Assembly: GCF_001648115.1 (NCBI RefSeq)
Contig: NZ_CP011299.1
Coordinates: forward strand, 310,001 to 374,000
DNA from: Buchnera aphidicola (Schlechtendalia chinensis)
GTDB lineage: Bacteria; Pseudomonadota; Gammaproteobacteria; Enterobacterales; Enterobacteriaceae
DNA length: 64,000 bases
Reading direction: 5' to 3'
The position numbers were made by a program, and so were the translations under genes. Position 1 is the first letter of the stretch; each line of letters opens with the position of its first letter. The notes under the pieces were generated by a model that was not told the DNA's origin, did not search any database, and worked only from the letters and a program-made list of their open reading frames with translations. Positions 34,075 through 43,544 of this stretch are shown here, one piece after another.

Positions 34075-34619
34075 AATTAAAACTATGTACAACGTGTATA
34101 ATTATTTAAAAAAATTTGTGGTTTTTTTAAATTTTAAAAAAAAATATTTATTATATAATTCAATCACAACCGTAATAATAGCTATATTTATATCGTTTCT
34201 GAAAAACTTTCTTCATAATGAACAAACAAAAATGGCGAAAAACTATTTAATTTTATAAATATCAATAATTTTACATTATTTTTGTAATTTTATTATAAAA
34301 AGTAATAAAAAATAAATAATAAAAAATATAAATTAATTAATTTATATTTTTAATATATAATACTTATTCTTATAGCGTAATAAAGCTTCTTAAAAATTTT
34401 AAATCTAAAAATTTTCTTGTAAAATTAAATTTTTTTAAAAAGCTTAATAAAGGCCATGTATAATTGTGCAAGGCCTTTATTTTTAAAAATTTTATGTAAT
34501 GTAAAAAATATGTAAATTTAATCAACAAATAAAGTTTAAGTACATTTTCAAAAATTTAGTCGAAACAATATTAAAAAAAAGCGCATTTTATTCTGTCCTA
34601 CTATTTTACGGAGTTTCTA
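34075..34619. other. 545-bp gap between htpX and terC, site of missing cspC
   Basis: No cold-shock protein frame is present, although cspC lies between htpX and yoaE on the E. coli map. A GC-rich terminator survives at 34446-34481. Just before it, AAGCTT at about 34385 and about 34439 bracket an A/T-rich imperfect inverted repeat. A small ORF overlapping the htpX end is out of frame and looks spurious. Confidence 0.5.
34446..34481 (+). terminator. rho-independent terminator upstream of terC
   Basis: AATAAAGGCC (34446-34455) and GGCCTTTATT (34472-34481) form a perfect 10-bp stem with a 16-base loop, followed by TTT. The GGCC core is strikingly GC-rich for this genome. It lies about 370 bp after the htpX stop with no gene in between. 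Confidence 0.8.
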
Positions 34620-36191
34620 ATGGAACTTTTTTTAGATCCGTCAAGCTGGGCAGGTCTATTAACACTAGTTATACTAGAAGTGGTATTAGGAATTGATAAC
34701 CTAGTATTCATAGCAATTTTATCAAAGAAATTACCACCCTGTAAACAAGATAAGGCTCGTTTAATTGGATTAAGTTTAGCTCTTTTAATGAGATTAAGTT
34801 TACTTTCGTTTATGTCATGGATGGCTACTTTAACATCAACAATAATTAGTAATAAATATTTTTCTCTTTCAGGACGTGATTTAATATTGTTAACTGGTGG
34901 ACTTTTTTTATTATTTAAAGCTACTGTAGAACTACACGAACGATTAGATAATAATGTTCAACAAGACGAGAATAATAAAAACTATGCTGGATTTTGGACT
35001 ATAGTTGTTCAAATTATTATTTTAGATGCTGTATTTTCTTTAGATTCTATTGTTACTGCTGTAGGAATAGTAAATAAATTGCCAATCATGATGATGGCAG
35101 TAGTGATTGCTATGGTTATAATGTTATTAGCATCTAAACCTTTAATAAACTTTATTAATTTACATCAAACTGTAGTGGTTTTATGCTTAAGTTTTCTATT
35201 AATAATAGGAATAGGTTTAGTATCAGAAGCGCTAGGATTTGTAATACCAAAAGGATACTTGTATTCTGCAATTAGCTTTTCTATTATTATAGAACTATTT
35301 AATCAAATTGCTCGCCGAAATTTTATGCGACATCAATCTCGTAGACCTATGAGACAACGAGCTGCAGAAGCTATATTAAGGATGATGGTTAGAGATCAAT
35401 TCAAAAACTTTAAGAAAAAAAATACAAAAAATACTAAATACAAAAAATCTGAACATACTTCTTCTTCAGATATTGGAGAATTCAAAGAAGAAGAAAAATA
35501 CATGATCAATGGTGTCCTAACATTAGCAGTTCGATCTATTAGAAGCATTATGACCCCGAGAAGTGAAATCTCTTGGGTAAATGTAGAACAACCTATTTCT
35601 AAAATTCGTAATCAATTATTGGATACACCTCATAACCTATTTCCTGTTTGCCAAGGAAAGTTAGATGAAGTGTTAGGAATTGTTCGAGCTAAAGAGTTAC
35701 TTGTAGAAATCGAAAATGAAATAGATGTTGCAAAATTTTCTTCTGCAACCCCTCCAATAATTATACCTGATACTCTTGATCCAATTAATTTATTAGGAGT
35801 TCTAAGACGTTCCAAAGGAAGTTTAGTTATTGTAACTAATGAATTTGGTGTAGTTCAAGGATTAATTACTCCTCTCGATGTTTTAGAAGCTATTGCCGGA
35901 GAATTTCCAGATGCAGACGAAACTCCTGACATTATTACTGAGAAAGACAGTTGGTTAGTAAAAGGTGGAGCAGATTTGCATTCTTTACAACAATTTTTAA
36001 AAACTACAGATTTAATTAAAGAAGAAGATAGTTATGCATCCTTAGCTGGATTATTAATTTCTCAAAAGGGTGAATTACCTGTTCCAGGAGAAACTATTCA
36101 TATTCCTCCACTTAAATTTTATATCGTAGAAGCAACACAATATCGTATTAACTTAGTGCGAATTACTAAAGATAAGGAATCTGAATGTTAG
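34620..36191 (+). CDS. yoaE: TerC-family membrane protein with CBS and CorC domains (YoaE)
   Basis: Inner-membrane protein of about 523 aa. Residues 1-240 are a TerC-like domain of about seven membrane segments, beginning EVVLGIDNLVFIAILS and repeating the acidic motif in DAVFSLDSIVTAVG. Residues 300-430 form two CBS motifs, with MTPRSEISWV and VVQGLITPLDVLEAIAGEF. The C terminus is a CorC/HlyC-type domain. The TerC family is linked to manganese and other metal export; the function of YoaE itself is not settled. E. coli YoaE has 518 aa. GGAG lies before the ATG. Confidence 0.93.
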   Translation: MELFLDPSSWAGLLTLVILEVVLGIDNLVFIAILSKKLPPCKQDKARLIGLSLALLMRLSLLSFMSWMATLTSTIISNKYFSLSGRDLILLTGGLFLLFKATVELHERLDNNVQQDENNKNYAGFWTIVVQIIILDAVFSLDSIVTAVGIVNKLPIMMMAVVIAMVIMLLASKPLINFINLHQTVVVLCLSFLLIIGIGLVSEALGFVIPKGYLYSAISFSIIIELFNQIARRNFMRHQSRRPMRQRAAEAILRMMVRDQFKNFKKKNTKNTKYKKSEHTSSSDIGEFKEEEKYMINGVLTLAVRSIRSIMTPRSEISWVNVEQPISKIRNQLLDTPHNLFPVCQGKLDEVLGIVRAKELLVEIENEIDVAKFSSATPPIIIPDTLDPINLLGVLRRSKGSLVIVTNEFGVVQGLITPLDVLEAIAGEFPDADETPDIITEKDSWLVKGGADLHSLQQFLKTTDLIKEEDSYASLAGLLISQKGELPVPGETIHIPPLKFYIVEATQYRINLVRITKDKESEC

Positions 36192-36299
36192 AATACTATA
36201 ATTCATAGTTATAAATTCTTGATATTTATTAAAAAACAAATTAGTATAATAATATTTTATTTAAATTATTATATATAGAATATTCATTCTAAAAGAGAT

Positions 36300-36968
36300 A
36301 TGTCTAAAACAATTTTAGCATTTGAAACTTCAATTTCTAATTGTTCTGTTTCTTTATTATATAAAAATTGCATATATAATGATAATAAGATATGTAATAA
36401 AAATCAAACTCAATATATTTTACCAATGATTAAAAAAATTTTAAAAAAGAATTCTGTATGTCTCAATGAAATAGATATTATTGCAATTCCTAAAGGTCCA
36501 GGAAACTTTATAGGTACTAGGACAGCAATTGCTATAGCTCAGGGACTATCGTTAGGATTAAGAATTCCTATTATTTCTTTATCTACTACACTAATTATAG
36601 CTGAACAAGCTTGGAAAACATTTAAACAGCCTCGAATATTGATAATTTTAAAAATAACTGAAACTAAAATATATTTAGTACAACACGAAAAAATGCAAAA
36701 AAACTATTGGAAAACTATAAATTCAAAAAAAATATTTACTATTTCAGAAGTTATAAAAAAAATGTACTCTCTGAAAAATAAATGGATAGTAATAGGAGAC
36801 AATTTAAAATTATTTTCACAAGATGTTTATAAAAATTTAAAATTTACTAATGTAAGTTTTCCAAAATCAGAATTTATTATTTCTTTATATTTATCAAATA
36901 GTCGTTATAAAAAGTGTCAACTTTCTCATACCATATTTCCAATTTATTTTCAAAAAAGTATATTCTAA
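36300..36968 (+). CDS. tsaB: tRNA t6A biosynthesis protein TsaB
   Basis: Partner of TsaD in making threonylcarbamoyl-adenosine at tRNA position 37. It has the ASKHA-type N terminus ILAFETSISNCSVSL (residues 4-18) and the conserved PKGPGNFIGTRTAIAIAQGLSLG, where E. coli has GRGPGSFTGVR. The C-terminal half is eroded, and the overall length is 222 aa (E. coli 231). It is convergent with minE. Confidence 0.93.
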   Translation: MSKTILAFETSISNCSVSLLYKNCIYNDNKICNKNQTQYILPMIKKILKKNSVCLNEIDIIAIPKGPGNFIGTRTAIAIAQGLSLGLRIPIISLSTTLIIAEQAWKTFKQPRILIILKITETKIYLVQHEKMQKNYWKTINSKKIFTISEVIKKMYSLKNKWIVIGDNLKLFSQDVYKNLKFTNVSFPKSEFIISLYLSNSRYKKCQLSHTIFPIYFQKSIF

Positions 36969-36982
36969 TAAACAAAAATAAA

Positions 36983-36997
36983 ACTCAAAAGTTGAGT
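36983..36997. terminator. small hairpin between tsaB and minE
   Basis: ACTCAA (36983-36988) pairs with TTGAGT (36992-36997) around a three-base loop, between the convergent stops. The stem is short and no T run follows closely, so this is a weak call. Confidence 0.35.
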
Positions 36998-37113
36998 AAA
37001 ATACAAAAACTCAAATTTAATTATCTAAAATTTTAATTTTGAATTTGATAATTTTAAATATTTTTAAGAGATTTTATTTTTTACACTATAAAAACTCTAA
37101 TACATTGTTTTTC

Positions 37114-37365
37114 TTAATCAGGAATAGTAACATTTAATTCCAATATAGAAATATCTTTTCCCTTTTGATCTAACTGAACTGAGATCAATTTAGGATCGAC
37201 TTTAACATATTTGCAAATTACTCGCAAAATTTCTTGTTTTAGTTGAGGCAAATAATTTGGTTCAAAATCTTTTTTTCTACGTTCAGCAACAATAATTTGT
37301 AATCTCTCTTTAGCTATAGTAGCAGTATTTTTTTTTCGAGATAAAAAAAAGTCCAATAAGGCCAT
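37114..37365 (-). CDS. minE: cell division topological specificity factor MinE
   Basis: Drives MinD off the membrane, confining division inhibition to the poles. The N-terminal membrane-targeting [14 protein letters not shown] is followed by the MinD-contact region [14 protein letters not shown] and a beta-rich dimerisation domain. The 83 aa compare with 88 in E. coli. It is the last gene of minC-minD-minE, two bases after minD. Confidence 0.97.
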   Translation of the reverse strand: MALLDFFLSRKKNTATIAKERLQIIVAERRKKDFEPNYLPQLKQEILRVICKYVKVDPKLISVQLDQKGKDISILELNVTIPD

Positions 37366-37367
37366 AT

Positions 37368-38180
37368 TTATCTCCCAAATAATCGTTTTAAAAAACTTTT
37401 TTTCTTTTCTTTTATGAACCGAAACGGAATATTTTTCCCTAATAAACGATCAACGGTATCACAATACGCTTGTCCTGCATTAGATTCAGAATGTAGAATC
37501 ACAGATTCTCCTTTATTAGAAGCTTTTAAAATAGAAGAATCTTCAGGAATTACTCCAATCAGTGGTATTCTCAAAATTTCTAATACGTCTTTAGTACTTA
37601 ACATTTCTCCATTTCTTACTCTAATAGGGTTGTATCGAGTCAATAATATATATTCTTTTACAGGCTCTTGTTGATCTTGTGAGCGCTTTGATTTTGATGA
37701 AATAATTCCTAACATACGATCGGAATCTCTTATAGAAGAAATCTCAGGATTAGTAGTAATAATAGCTTCGTCTGCAAAATATATTGACAAAATTGCTCCA
37801 GATTCTATTCCAGCTGGAGAATCACAAATAATAATATCAAAATTCATTTCAATTAACTCTTTAAAAATTTTATTAATACCCAATTTGGTTAATGAATTTT
37901 TATCTTTTGTTTGTGATGCTGGGAGAATGAATAAGTTTTCTGTTTTCCTATCTTTAATCAATGCTTGATTTAAATTTGCATCTCCATTAATTACGTTTAT
38001 AAGATCGTATACTACTCGACGTTCACAACCCATAATTAAGTCTAAATTTCGTAATCCTATGTCAAAATCAATAACAACTGTTTTCTGTCCTTTTTTTGCA
38101 AAACCTGTTGCCAAAGCTGCGCTAGAAGTTGTTTTTCCTACACCTCCTTTACCTGACGTTACTGCAATAATACGCGTCAT
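37368..38180 (-). CDS. minD: septum-site determining ATPase MinD
   Basis: Membrane-associated ATPase that carries MinC and oscillates with MinE. It has the deviant Walker [10 protein letters not shown], the switch [22 protein letters not shown] and the C-terminal amphipathic membrane helix [12 protein letters not shown] start at ATG 38180 ([10 protein letters not shown]) with AAGGA eight bases upstream, matching E. coli; the frame extends ten codons further. The result is 270 aa, equal to E. coli. Confidence 0.97.
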   Translation of the reverse strand: MTRIIAVTSGKGGVGKTTSSAALATGFAKKGQKTVVIDFDIGLRNLDLIMGCERRVVYDLINVINGDANLNQALIKDRKTENLFILPASQTKDKNSLTKLGINKIFKELIEMNFDIIICDSPAGIESGAILSIYFADEAIITTNPEISSIRDSDRMLGIISSKSKRSQDQQEPVKEYILLTRYNPIRVRNGEMLSTKDVLEILRIPLIGVIPEDSSILKASNKGESVILHSESNAGQAYCDTVDRLLGKNIPFRFIKEKKKSFLKRLFGR

Positions 38181-38202
38181 AGACAATATCCTTAATAAAT
38201 TT

Positions 38203-38901
38203 TTAATCAATTTTGAAAATTTTCAACTTCTTATTTTTTACATAAATCCTTACACTTTTTCCTATTAAGCTTTTAGGAAATTGATCACTTAACAAATATT
38301 CTCCTGCAATAGAGATTAATTCTGAAAAAAAGTTTATACAAAATATTTGACTCGTAATGTCTCCATTAGCACCTGCTAATACTCTTCCTCTCATATTCCC
38401 ATAAACATGGACATTACCATCTGCTATTATTTCTGCTCCTGGATTAACATTATTTGCAATAATTAAATCAGAATTGGCAGCATAAATTTTTTGACCAGAT
38501 CTGACAGGAAAATCAACAATTTTTGTTTTTTTTCTATTATTTTTTACATTTAAACAAGTGTTCGATTTAAATTTATAAATAATATTACATAACTTTCGAT
38601 TTTTTTCTAAGACAAGCAATCCAGATTTTGTAATTAACTTTTTTAAGTTATCATTTTGACAACCACTAACCCCTATAATTCGAAAATTAAATGAAATTAT
38701 TAAATTTTTTATGTTATCCCAATTTTTTATATTATGAATCTTTTCTACGTCAATTATTATAGCTAAGTTTTTAAAAACGTTAGGAGAAATTTTAAGTTTT
38801 TTATTAAGTTCTTGAGTTATTAATACTACTGAATCGGTATTTAAATAAAGAACTAATATCTTAAAATTATTTTCTCTCAACTCTAGCGGAAAAATTTTCA
38901 T
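38203..38901 (-). CDS. minC: septum-site determining protein MinC
   Basis: FtsZ polymerisation inhibitor. The N-terminal domain (1-105) is diverged but keeps RIIGVSGCQND. The C-terminal beta-helix (about 125-225) is conserved: VRSGQKIYAANSDLI, ADGNVHVYGNMRGR, LAGANGD and SIAGEYLLSDQ. The 232 aa compare with 231 in E. coli. It is the first gene of the min operon, 22 bp before minD. Confidence 0.95.
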   Translation of the reverse strand: MKIFPLELRENNFKILVLYLNTDSVVLITQELNKKLKISPNVFKNLAIIIDVEKIHNIKNWDNIKNLIISFNFRIIGVSGCQNDNLKKLITKSGLLVLEKNRKLCNIIYKFKSNTCLNVKNNRKKTKIVDFPVRSGQKIYAANSDLIIANNVNPGAEIIADGNVHVYGNMRGRVLAGANGDITSQIFCINFFSELISIAGEYLLSDQFPKSLIGKSVRIYVKNKKLKIFKID

Positions 38902-39271
38902 TATTTTAAATACTGTTATAGATATTGTGAATGTCTTAACTATTTAACATTTGACTTTTAAATAATATTCAGTCATTTTATTAGTATAATATAAGAATTT
39001 AAAAATTTGAACGCTTAAGAAAATATAAATAACTTTATGTGATATAAAAATTAATATAATTTTCTTGTAAAAGTAGCTTTTAGCATATATCAAACTATTA
39101 AAAATTATTCAAAAATTTAAATTTCATGTAAACATTTGTAAAATTATAATAAGTTCACAAAATAACGTTCTTTACAAAAAAACACATATTTTATTAATAT
39201 GTTATATGTAGAAAACACTTCAATAATTTTAAATAAAAATATATTTAATATTAACTTAAAAGATCACGATT
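38902..39271. other. intergenic region, minC/rsmC divergent
   Basis: AT-rich gap of 370 bp with no recognisable feature. Confidence 0.45.
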
Positions 39272-40298
39272 ATGATTCACGCAAATAAAATTATATTAAA
39301 GAATATTCATTTATTTTTAAAAAAAAAATTCTCATATTAGGTAACGTACATGATGAACTATATTTAAATAAATTAAAAGAAAATGCAACAATATGTGTAC
39401 AGCAATTTAATGTATGGAAAAATTTTAAAAAATGTGAATATAATACAAAATTCCTCTTATTACCAAAAAAAAAACAATTTTAAATTCTAATCTCATATTG
39501 TATTTTTGGCCATATAGTAAATATGAAGCTATATTTCATTTAAAATATATTATTTCAATAATTCCAAAAAATAGTTCTATCTTTTTAGTTGGAAAAAAAA
39601 ATAGTGGAATAAACACTATACAAAATTTATTTAAAATGTGGATAAAATTTTCAAAAATAGATTCTGCGAAGCATTGTTGTTTATTTTCTGGGAAAATTGT
39701 ATCAAGACCTACATTTCAATTCAAAGCGTTTATATATAATAATTTTTATAATAACATAAATATAAAAACTATTCCGGGAGTATTTAGTTATAAAAAAGTA
39801 GATGTAGGTTCTCAACTATTAATATCAACTTTTACAAAACCGATAAAAGGAGATGTTCTCGATGTAGGATGCGGTTCAGGAATTTTATCAATATCGCTAG
39901 CTAAAAAATTTAATAAAATCAAAATAACATTAACAGATATTAACATAGCAGCACTAGAATCTAGTAAATTAACTCTAAAACATAACGATATTTCAGGAGA
40001 AGTATTCGAAAGTGATATTTATTCAAATATTTATAAAACATTTAACTTAATTGTATCTAATCCACCTAGGCATGAACATTCAAAAAAAAATTTAAATTGT
40101 ATAAAAAAAATTATTAAAAATTCTACAAAATATTTAAAACGTAACGGTGAAATCAGAATTGTAGTAAACTCAAATGTGTCTTGTGATGAATTTTTTCGAA
40201 ACACTTTTTTTGAATACAATGTTCTATTAAAAAATAAAAATTTTAAGGTTTATCAAGCGTATAAGAGAAATGAAATAAAAAAATTTAAGACAAGTTAG
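39272..40298 (+). pseudogene. rsmC: rsmC (16S rRNA m2G1207 methyltransferase) broken by two poly(A) frameshifts
   Basis: Read across three frames, this aligns end to end with E. coli RsmC. The ATG at 39272 gives MIHANKIILKN. A ten-A tract at 39319-39328 lacks one A, and the next frame gives ILILGNVHDELYLNKL. A second ten-A tract near 39465-39474 again lacks one A, and the third frame (open to 40298) holds LYFWPYSKYEAIF, the SAM motif VLDVGCGSGILS and SNPPRHEH. Adding one A at each tract restores a protein of about 342 aa (E. coli 343). The catalytic NPPF motif reads NPPR, losing the aromatic residue, so the enzyme is doubtful even if slippage restores the frame. The last 266 codons form one open frame. 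Confidence 0.88.
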
Positions 40299-40314
40299 TA
40301 AAAGCATATTATTT

Positions 40315-40399
40315 TGCCCAGAGCGGGAATCGAACCCGCAAAGCTTATACAGCCGAGGGATTTTAAGTCCCTTGTGTTTACCAATTTCACCATCTGGGC
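40315..40399 (-). tRNA. leuZ: tRNA-Leu (UAA)
   Basis: The minus strand folds as a class II tRNA. The acceptor GCCCAGA pairs with TCTGGGC, the D arm is GGTGAAATTGGTAAACAC, the anticodon loop CTTAAAA has anticodon TAA, there is a long variable arm, and the T loop is GGTTCGATTCC. CCA is not encoded. It is close to E. coli leuZ and lies 26 bp after tRNA-Cys, a remnant of the E. coli glyW-cysT-leuZ operon. Confidence 0.96.
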
Positions 40400-40425
40400 T
40401 TGATAAAGAATACAAATTTTTTAAA

Positions 40426-40496
40426 AGGCGCATCCCGGAATTGAACCGGGCTTTACGGATTTGCAATCCGCTACATAACCGATCTGTCAACGCGCC
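40426..40496 (-). tRNA. cysT: tRNA-Cys (GCA)
   Basis: Minus-strand cloverleaf: acceptor GGCGCGT with ATGCGCC (one G-T pair), anticodon stem GCGGA/TCCGT, loop TTGCAAA with anticodon GCA, and T loop GGTTCAATTCC. CCA is not encoded. It resembles E. coli cysT. It is first in a Cys-Leu operon with a consensus promoter directly upstream. Confidence 0.96.
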
Positions 40497-40506
40497 ATAA
40501 GAATAA

Positions 40507-40535
40507 ATTCTACCAACGTTGAATAATAATTACAA
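40507..40535 (-). promoter_or_regulatory. sigma-70 promoter of tRNA-Cys/Leu operon
   Basis: On the minus strand, TTGTAA (40535-40530) and TAGAAT (40512-40507) are separated by exactly 17 bases. The -10 box ends 10 bases before the tRNA-Cys 5' end. Spacing, match and position are all good. Confidence 0.65.
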
Positions 40536-40655
40536 GTCTTAAATATTAATAATTTTATTATAAAATATTCAAAATTTTTAAACGCAGTAAGAATATCTTT
40601 AATTTTATGAATTAATATTGTATCATATTATCTAAATGTAAAAAATTACATTAAT

Positions 40656-40740
40656 GGAGGAATGGCCGAGTGGTTTAAGGCAGCGGTCTTGAAAACCGCC
40701 GATGAGTAATCATCCGAGAGTTCGAATCCCTCTTCCTCCG
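40656..40740 (+). tRNA. serT: tRNA-Ser (UGA)
   Basis: Class II cloverleaf: acceptor GGAGGAA with TTCCTCC and discriminator G, D arm GGCCGAGTGGTTTAAGGC, anticodon loop CTTGAAA with anticodon TGA, long variable arm CGATGAGTAATCATCCG, and T loop AGTTCGAATCC. CCA is not encoded. It is transcribed opposite to the Cys-Leu pair and convergent with murJ. The symbol is assigned by anticodon. Confidence 0.96.
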
Positions 40741-40755
40741 AAAAAAATTTTCACT

Positions 40756-42300
40756 TTAATACTTTTTATACATAAAAAATGAAAAATGATATAAGCGTAA
40801 TCCTAACGCAAAAAGTGTTATTAAATAACTACAACCAGATAAGAAACAAATTAAAAACAATTGAAAAAATTTAACAATTATTATTTCCGAACTCAAATTA
40901 TAAAAAATATGTAAATTAACAGTTAAAATACTAACCATTACTAAAACCGAAACAAATATTTTTCCTAAAAAAATTAACCACCCCGGTTCAAAACAGAATA
41001 ATTTTTTTTTGAGTAATTTTCTAAAAAGTAAAATACAATGTATCCAAGATGCAATACTAGCAGAAAGAGCAAAACTGTTTTGATTTAAATATGAAAGAAA
41101 AAATAAATTCATCATTTGCGTAACAATTAATATAAAAATAGAAATTAATATAGGAGTTTTAAACTCATTGTTAGAATAAAATCCAGGTAACATAATTTTT
41201 ATCAAAATTAATGGAATCAATCCAATAGAATGTAATATTAAAATATTTTTAGTCATAATAACATCATAAATTGAAAAATTTCCATATTGAAATAGCACAA
41301 TAACTATTGTTTTTGACAAAATTGCTAAAGCAATAGAACTAGGAATAGCTATTAAACACCCAATTCGGAGTGACCAATCTAACAATTTGTAATACTCTTT
41401 TCGATTTGCGTTAACAACACTGTTAGATAACAAAGGTAGCAAAATAGTTCCTAAAGATACCCCAAAAATTCCAGAAATAAATTCTATTAGTCTATCGGAA
41501 TAATACATCCATGATATAGATCCAGTTACTAAAAATGAAGAAAAAATAGTATTTATAATTATTGAAATTTGATTAGTAGAAATCCCTATGATAACTACGA
41601 TTATTTTATTGAAAATTTTTTGAATTTCCAAAATTTTGATGCAAAATTTTGGAAATACTAACATGTCAATTTTTTTTAAAAAAGGAATTTGATAAATAAA
41701 TTGTATAAATCCACCTAATAAAACTGCCCATGCTAAAGAAAAAACTGAAACTTTAAAATAAGAAGAAAAATATAAGATAAAAATTATTACATTTAAGTTG
41801 AATAAAACAGGAGAACAAGCAGGTATAAAAAAGTAGTTCCAAGTGTTAAGAACCGATCCAATTAATGATCCTAAAGAAATAAACAATACATAAGGGAAAA
41901 TAATCTTTAATAATTCTGTTGTTAAACGAAATTTATATGAACTGTTATTCAATCCAGGAGCAAGTACCGAAATTATATCATATGAAAAAAATATTCCAAA
42001 AATTGTGACAACACTTAAAATAACAATCATAAATCCCAATATATTAGAAAAAAAATTTTGTATAACTTTAATATTACAATTTTTCTTATACTTTGATAGA
42101 ATAGGAATTAAGACTTGAGAAAAAAAACCTTCTGAAAAAATTCTTCGAAGTAGATTTGGAATTTTAAAAGCTAAAAAAAAAGAATCTGTTGTTTCTGATA
42201 CTCCAAACATGTACGCAATAAGTGAATCTCTTACAAATCCTAAAATTCTAGAAAAAAAAGTTATAGAACTTAAAGAAATTAATTTTTTTAAAACATTCAT
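40756..42300 (-). CDS. murJ: lipid II flippase MurJ (MviN)
   Basis: Polytopic inner-membrane flippase for the peptidoglycan precursor lipid II. About 14 hydrophobic segments across 514 aa (E. coli 511). The N-terminal signature SSITFFSRILGFVRDSLIAYMFG and AFKIPNLLRRIFSEGFFSQVLIPIL (seen at residues 11-70) contains the functional arginines. GLNNSSYKFRLT and YYSDRLIEFISGIFGVSLGTILLP follow. Divergent from pyrC, as in related genomes. Confidence 0.96.
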   Translation of the reverse strand: MNVLKKLISLSSITFFSRILGFVRDSLIAYMFGVSETTDSFFLAFKIPNLLRRIFSEGFFSQVLIPILSKYKKNCNIKVIQNFFSNILGFMIVILSVVTIFGIFFSYDIISVLAPGLNNSSYKFRLTTELLKIIFPYVLFISLGSLIGSVLNTWNYFFIPACSPVLFNLNVIIFILYFSSYFKVSVFSLAWAVLLGGFIQFIYQIPFLKKIDMLVFPKFCIKILEIQKIFNKIIVVIIGISTNQISIIINTIFSSFLVTGSISWMYYSDRLIEFISGIFGVSLGTILLPLLSNSVVNANRKEYYKLLDWSLRIGCLIAIPSSIALAILSKTIVIVLFQYGNFSIYDVIMTKNILILHSIGLIPLILIKIMLPGFYSNNEFKTPILISIFILIVTQMMNLFFLSYLNQNSFALSASIASWIHCILLFRKLLKKKLFCFEPGWLIFLGKIFVSVLVMVSILTVNLHIFYNLSSEIIIVKFFQLFLICFLSGCSYLITLFALGLRLYHFSFFMYKKY

Positions 42301-42499
42301 AATGTAAATTTTCTCTAATTTTTATTATCAATAATTTAAATTAACAACCACTAATTAATTTTTTTATGTGATTTAAAATTTTTAAAAATATTTAAAACGT
42401 TTGAAAGTACATTAACTAATCGGTTTCAAAATCGATTAAGACTTTGTTAATTTTTTAAAAGATTATCATATCTTAACGACTATATAAGGAATTTTTCAA

Positions 42500-43540
42500 A
42501 TGGTTGATGTTAAAAAAATTACCATAATAAAACCAGATGACTGGCACGTGCATTTCAGAAGTGGGAAAATATTACAAAAAATGGTAAAATATACAAGTCA
42601 ATTCTATCAAAGAGCCATGATCATGCCCAATTTAAAAAACCCTATCACTACCATACAATCTGGAGAAGATTATAAAAAAAATATAGTGAATTTGTTAAAA
42701 AAAAATTCTACTTTTAAGCCATTAATAACTTGCTATTTAACGGAAGATACCAAACCTAATGATATTGAATATGCTTTTTATAAAAAAGTATTTTTTGCTG
42801 CAAAATTGTATTTTAGAAATAGTACTAGTTACTCTAAAAGTGGAATCACTAATATTAACACTATCAATCTAGTTTTAGATCGCATGCAAAAAATAGGTAT
42901 GCCACTATTAATTCATGGGGAAATATTGGATAAAAACGTTGATATATTTGATAGAGAAAAAGTTTTTATTAATACAGTACTAGTTAAATTACAAGAAAAC
43001 TTTCCGCAATTAAAAATTGTTTTAGAACATATTAGTACTAAAGATGCAGTAAACTTTGTAAAATTTTCCAATAACAATATAGCGGCTACAATTACGCCAC
43101 ATCATTTACTGTACAATAGAAATGATATGTTACGTACTGGTATTAAACCACATTTATATTGTTTTCCAATATTAAAATCTAAAATACATCAAAATGCTCT
43201 TAAAAAAGCAATTACTAGTGGAAATAAAAAATTCTTTTTAGGTACTGACAGCGCACCACATTATGTCCATAGAAAAGAAAGCAATTGCGGATCAGCTGGA
43301 ATTTTTAACACATTGTCATCATTGTCAATATATATTGAAATATTTGAAAAGATGCGTGCATTAAATCATTTTGAATCTTTTTGTTCAAAAAACGGACCAC
43401 TATTTTATTCACTTCCAGAAAATAAAAGCACTATAACTTTTATTAAACGAAAATGGAAAATTCCCAAAGAGATTGTTATAGGACGTAAAAAAATTATTCC
43501 ATTTTTAGCTGGAAAAACAATGAAATGGGCAATAAAATAA
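42500..43540 (+). CDS. pyrC: dihydroorotase
   Basis: Zinc amidohydrolase of pyrimidine synthesis. It has the metal-binding DDWHVHFRSG (HxH near residue 17), the carboxylated-lysine segment AAKLYFRN, LLIHGE, VLEHIST and the catalytic GTDSAPH. The 346 aa compare with 348 in E. coli. AAGGAA lies before the ATG. A short hairpin (TAATCG with CGATTA around 42417-42438) lies in the leader; E. coli pyrC also uses a leader hairpin in pyrimidine control, but equivalence is not shown. pyrD for the next step lies at the window end. Confidence 0.96.
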   Translation: MVDVKKITIIKPDDWHVHFRSGKILQKMVKYTSQFYQRAMIMPNLKNPITTIQSGEDYKKNIVNLLKKNSTFKPLITCYLTEDTKPNDIEYAFYKKVFFAAKLYFRNSTSYSKSGITNINTINLVLDRMQKIGMPLLIHGEILDKNVDIFDREKVFINTVLVKLQENFPQLKIVLEHISTKDAVNFVKFSNNNIAATITPHHLLYNRNDMLRTGIKPHLYCFPILKSKIHQNALKKAITSGNKKFFLGTDSAPHYVHRKESNCGSAGIFNTLSSLSIYIEIFEKMRALNHFESFCSKNGPLFYSLPENKSTITFIKRKWKIPKEIVIGRKKIIPFLAGKTMKWAIK

Positions 43541-43544
43541 ATAA

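Noticed and set aside
34043..34258. 71-codon ORF overlapping the htpX 3' end
   Set aside because: It begins inside htpX in another frame, has low-complexity K/N/I/F composition, no ribosome-binding site outside htpX and no recognisable family.
40227..40490. 87-codon minus-strand ORF over the tRNA-Leu/tRNA-Cys genes
   Set aside because: It is a translation of structural RNA genes and the rsmC 3' end, not a protein gene.
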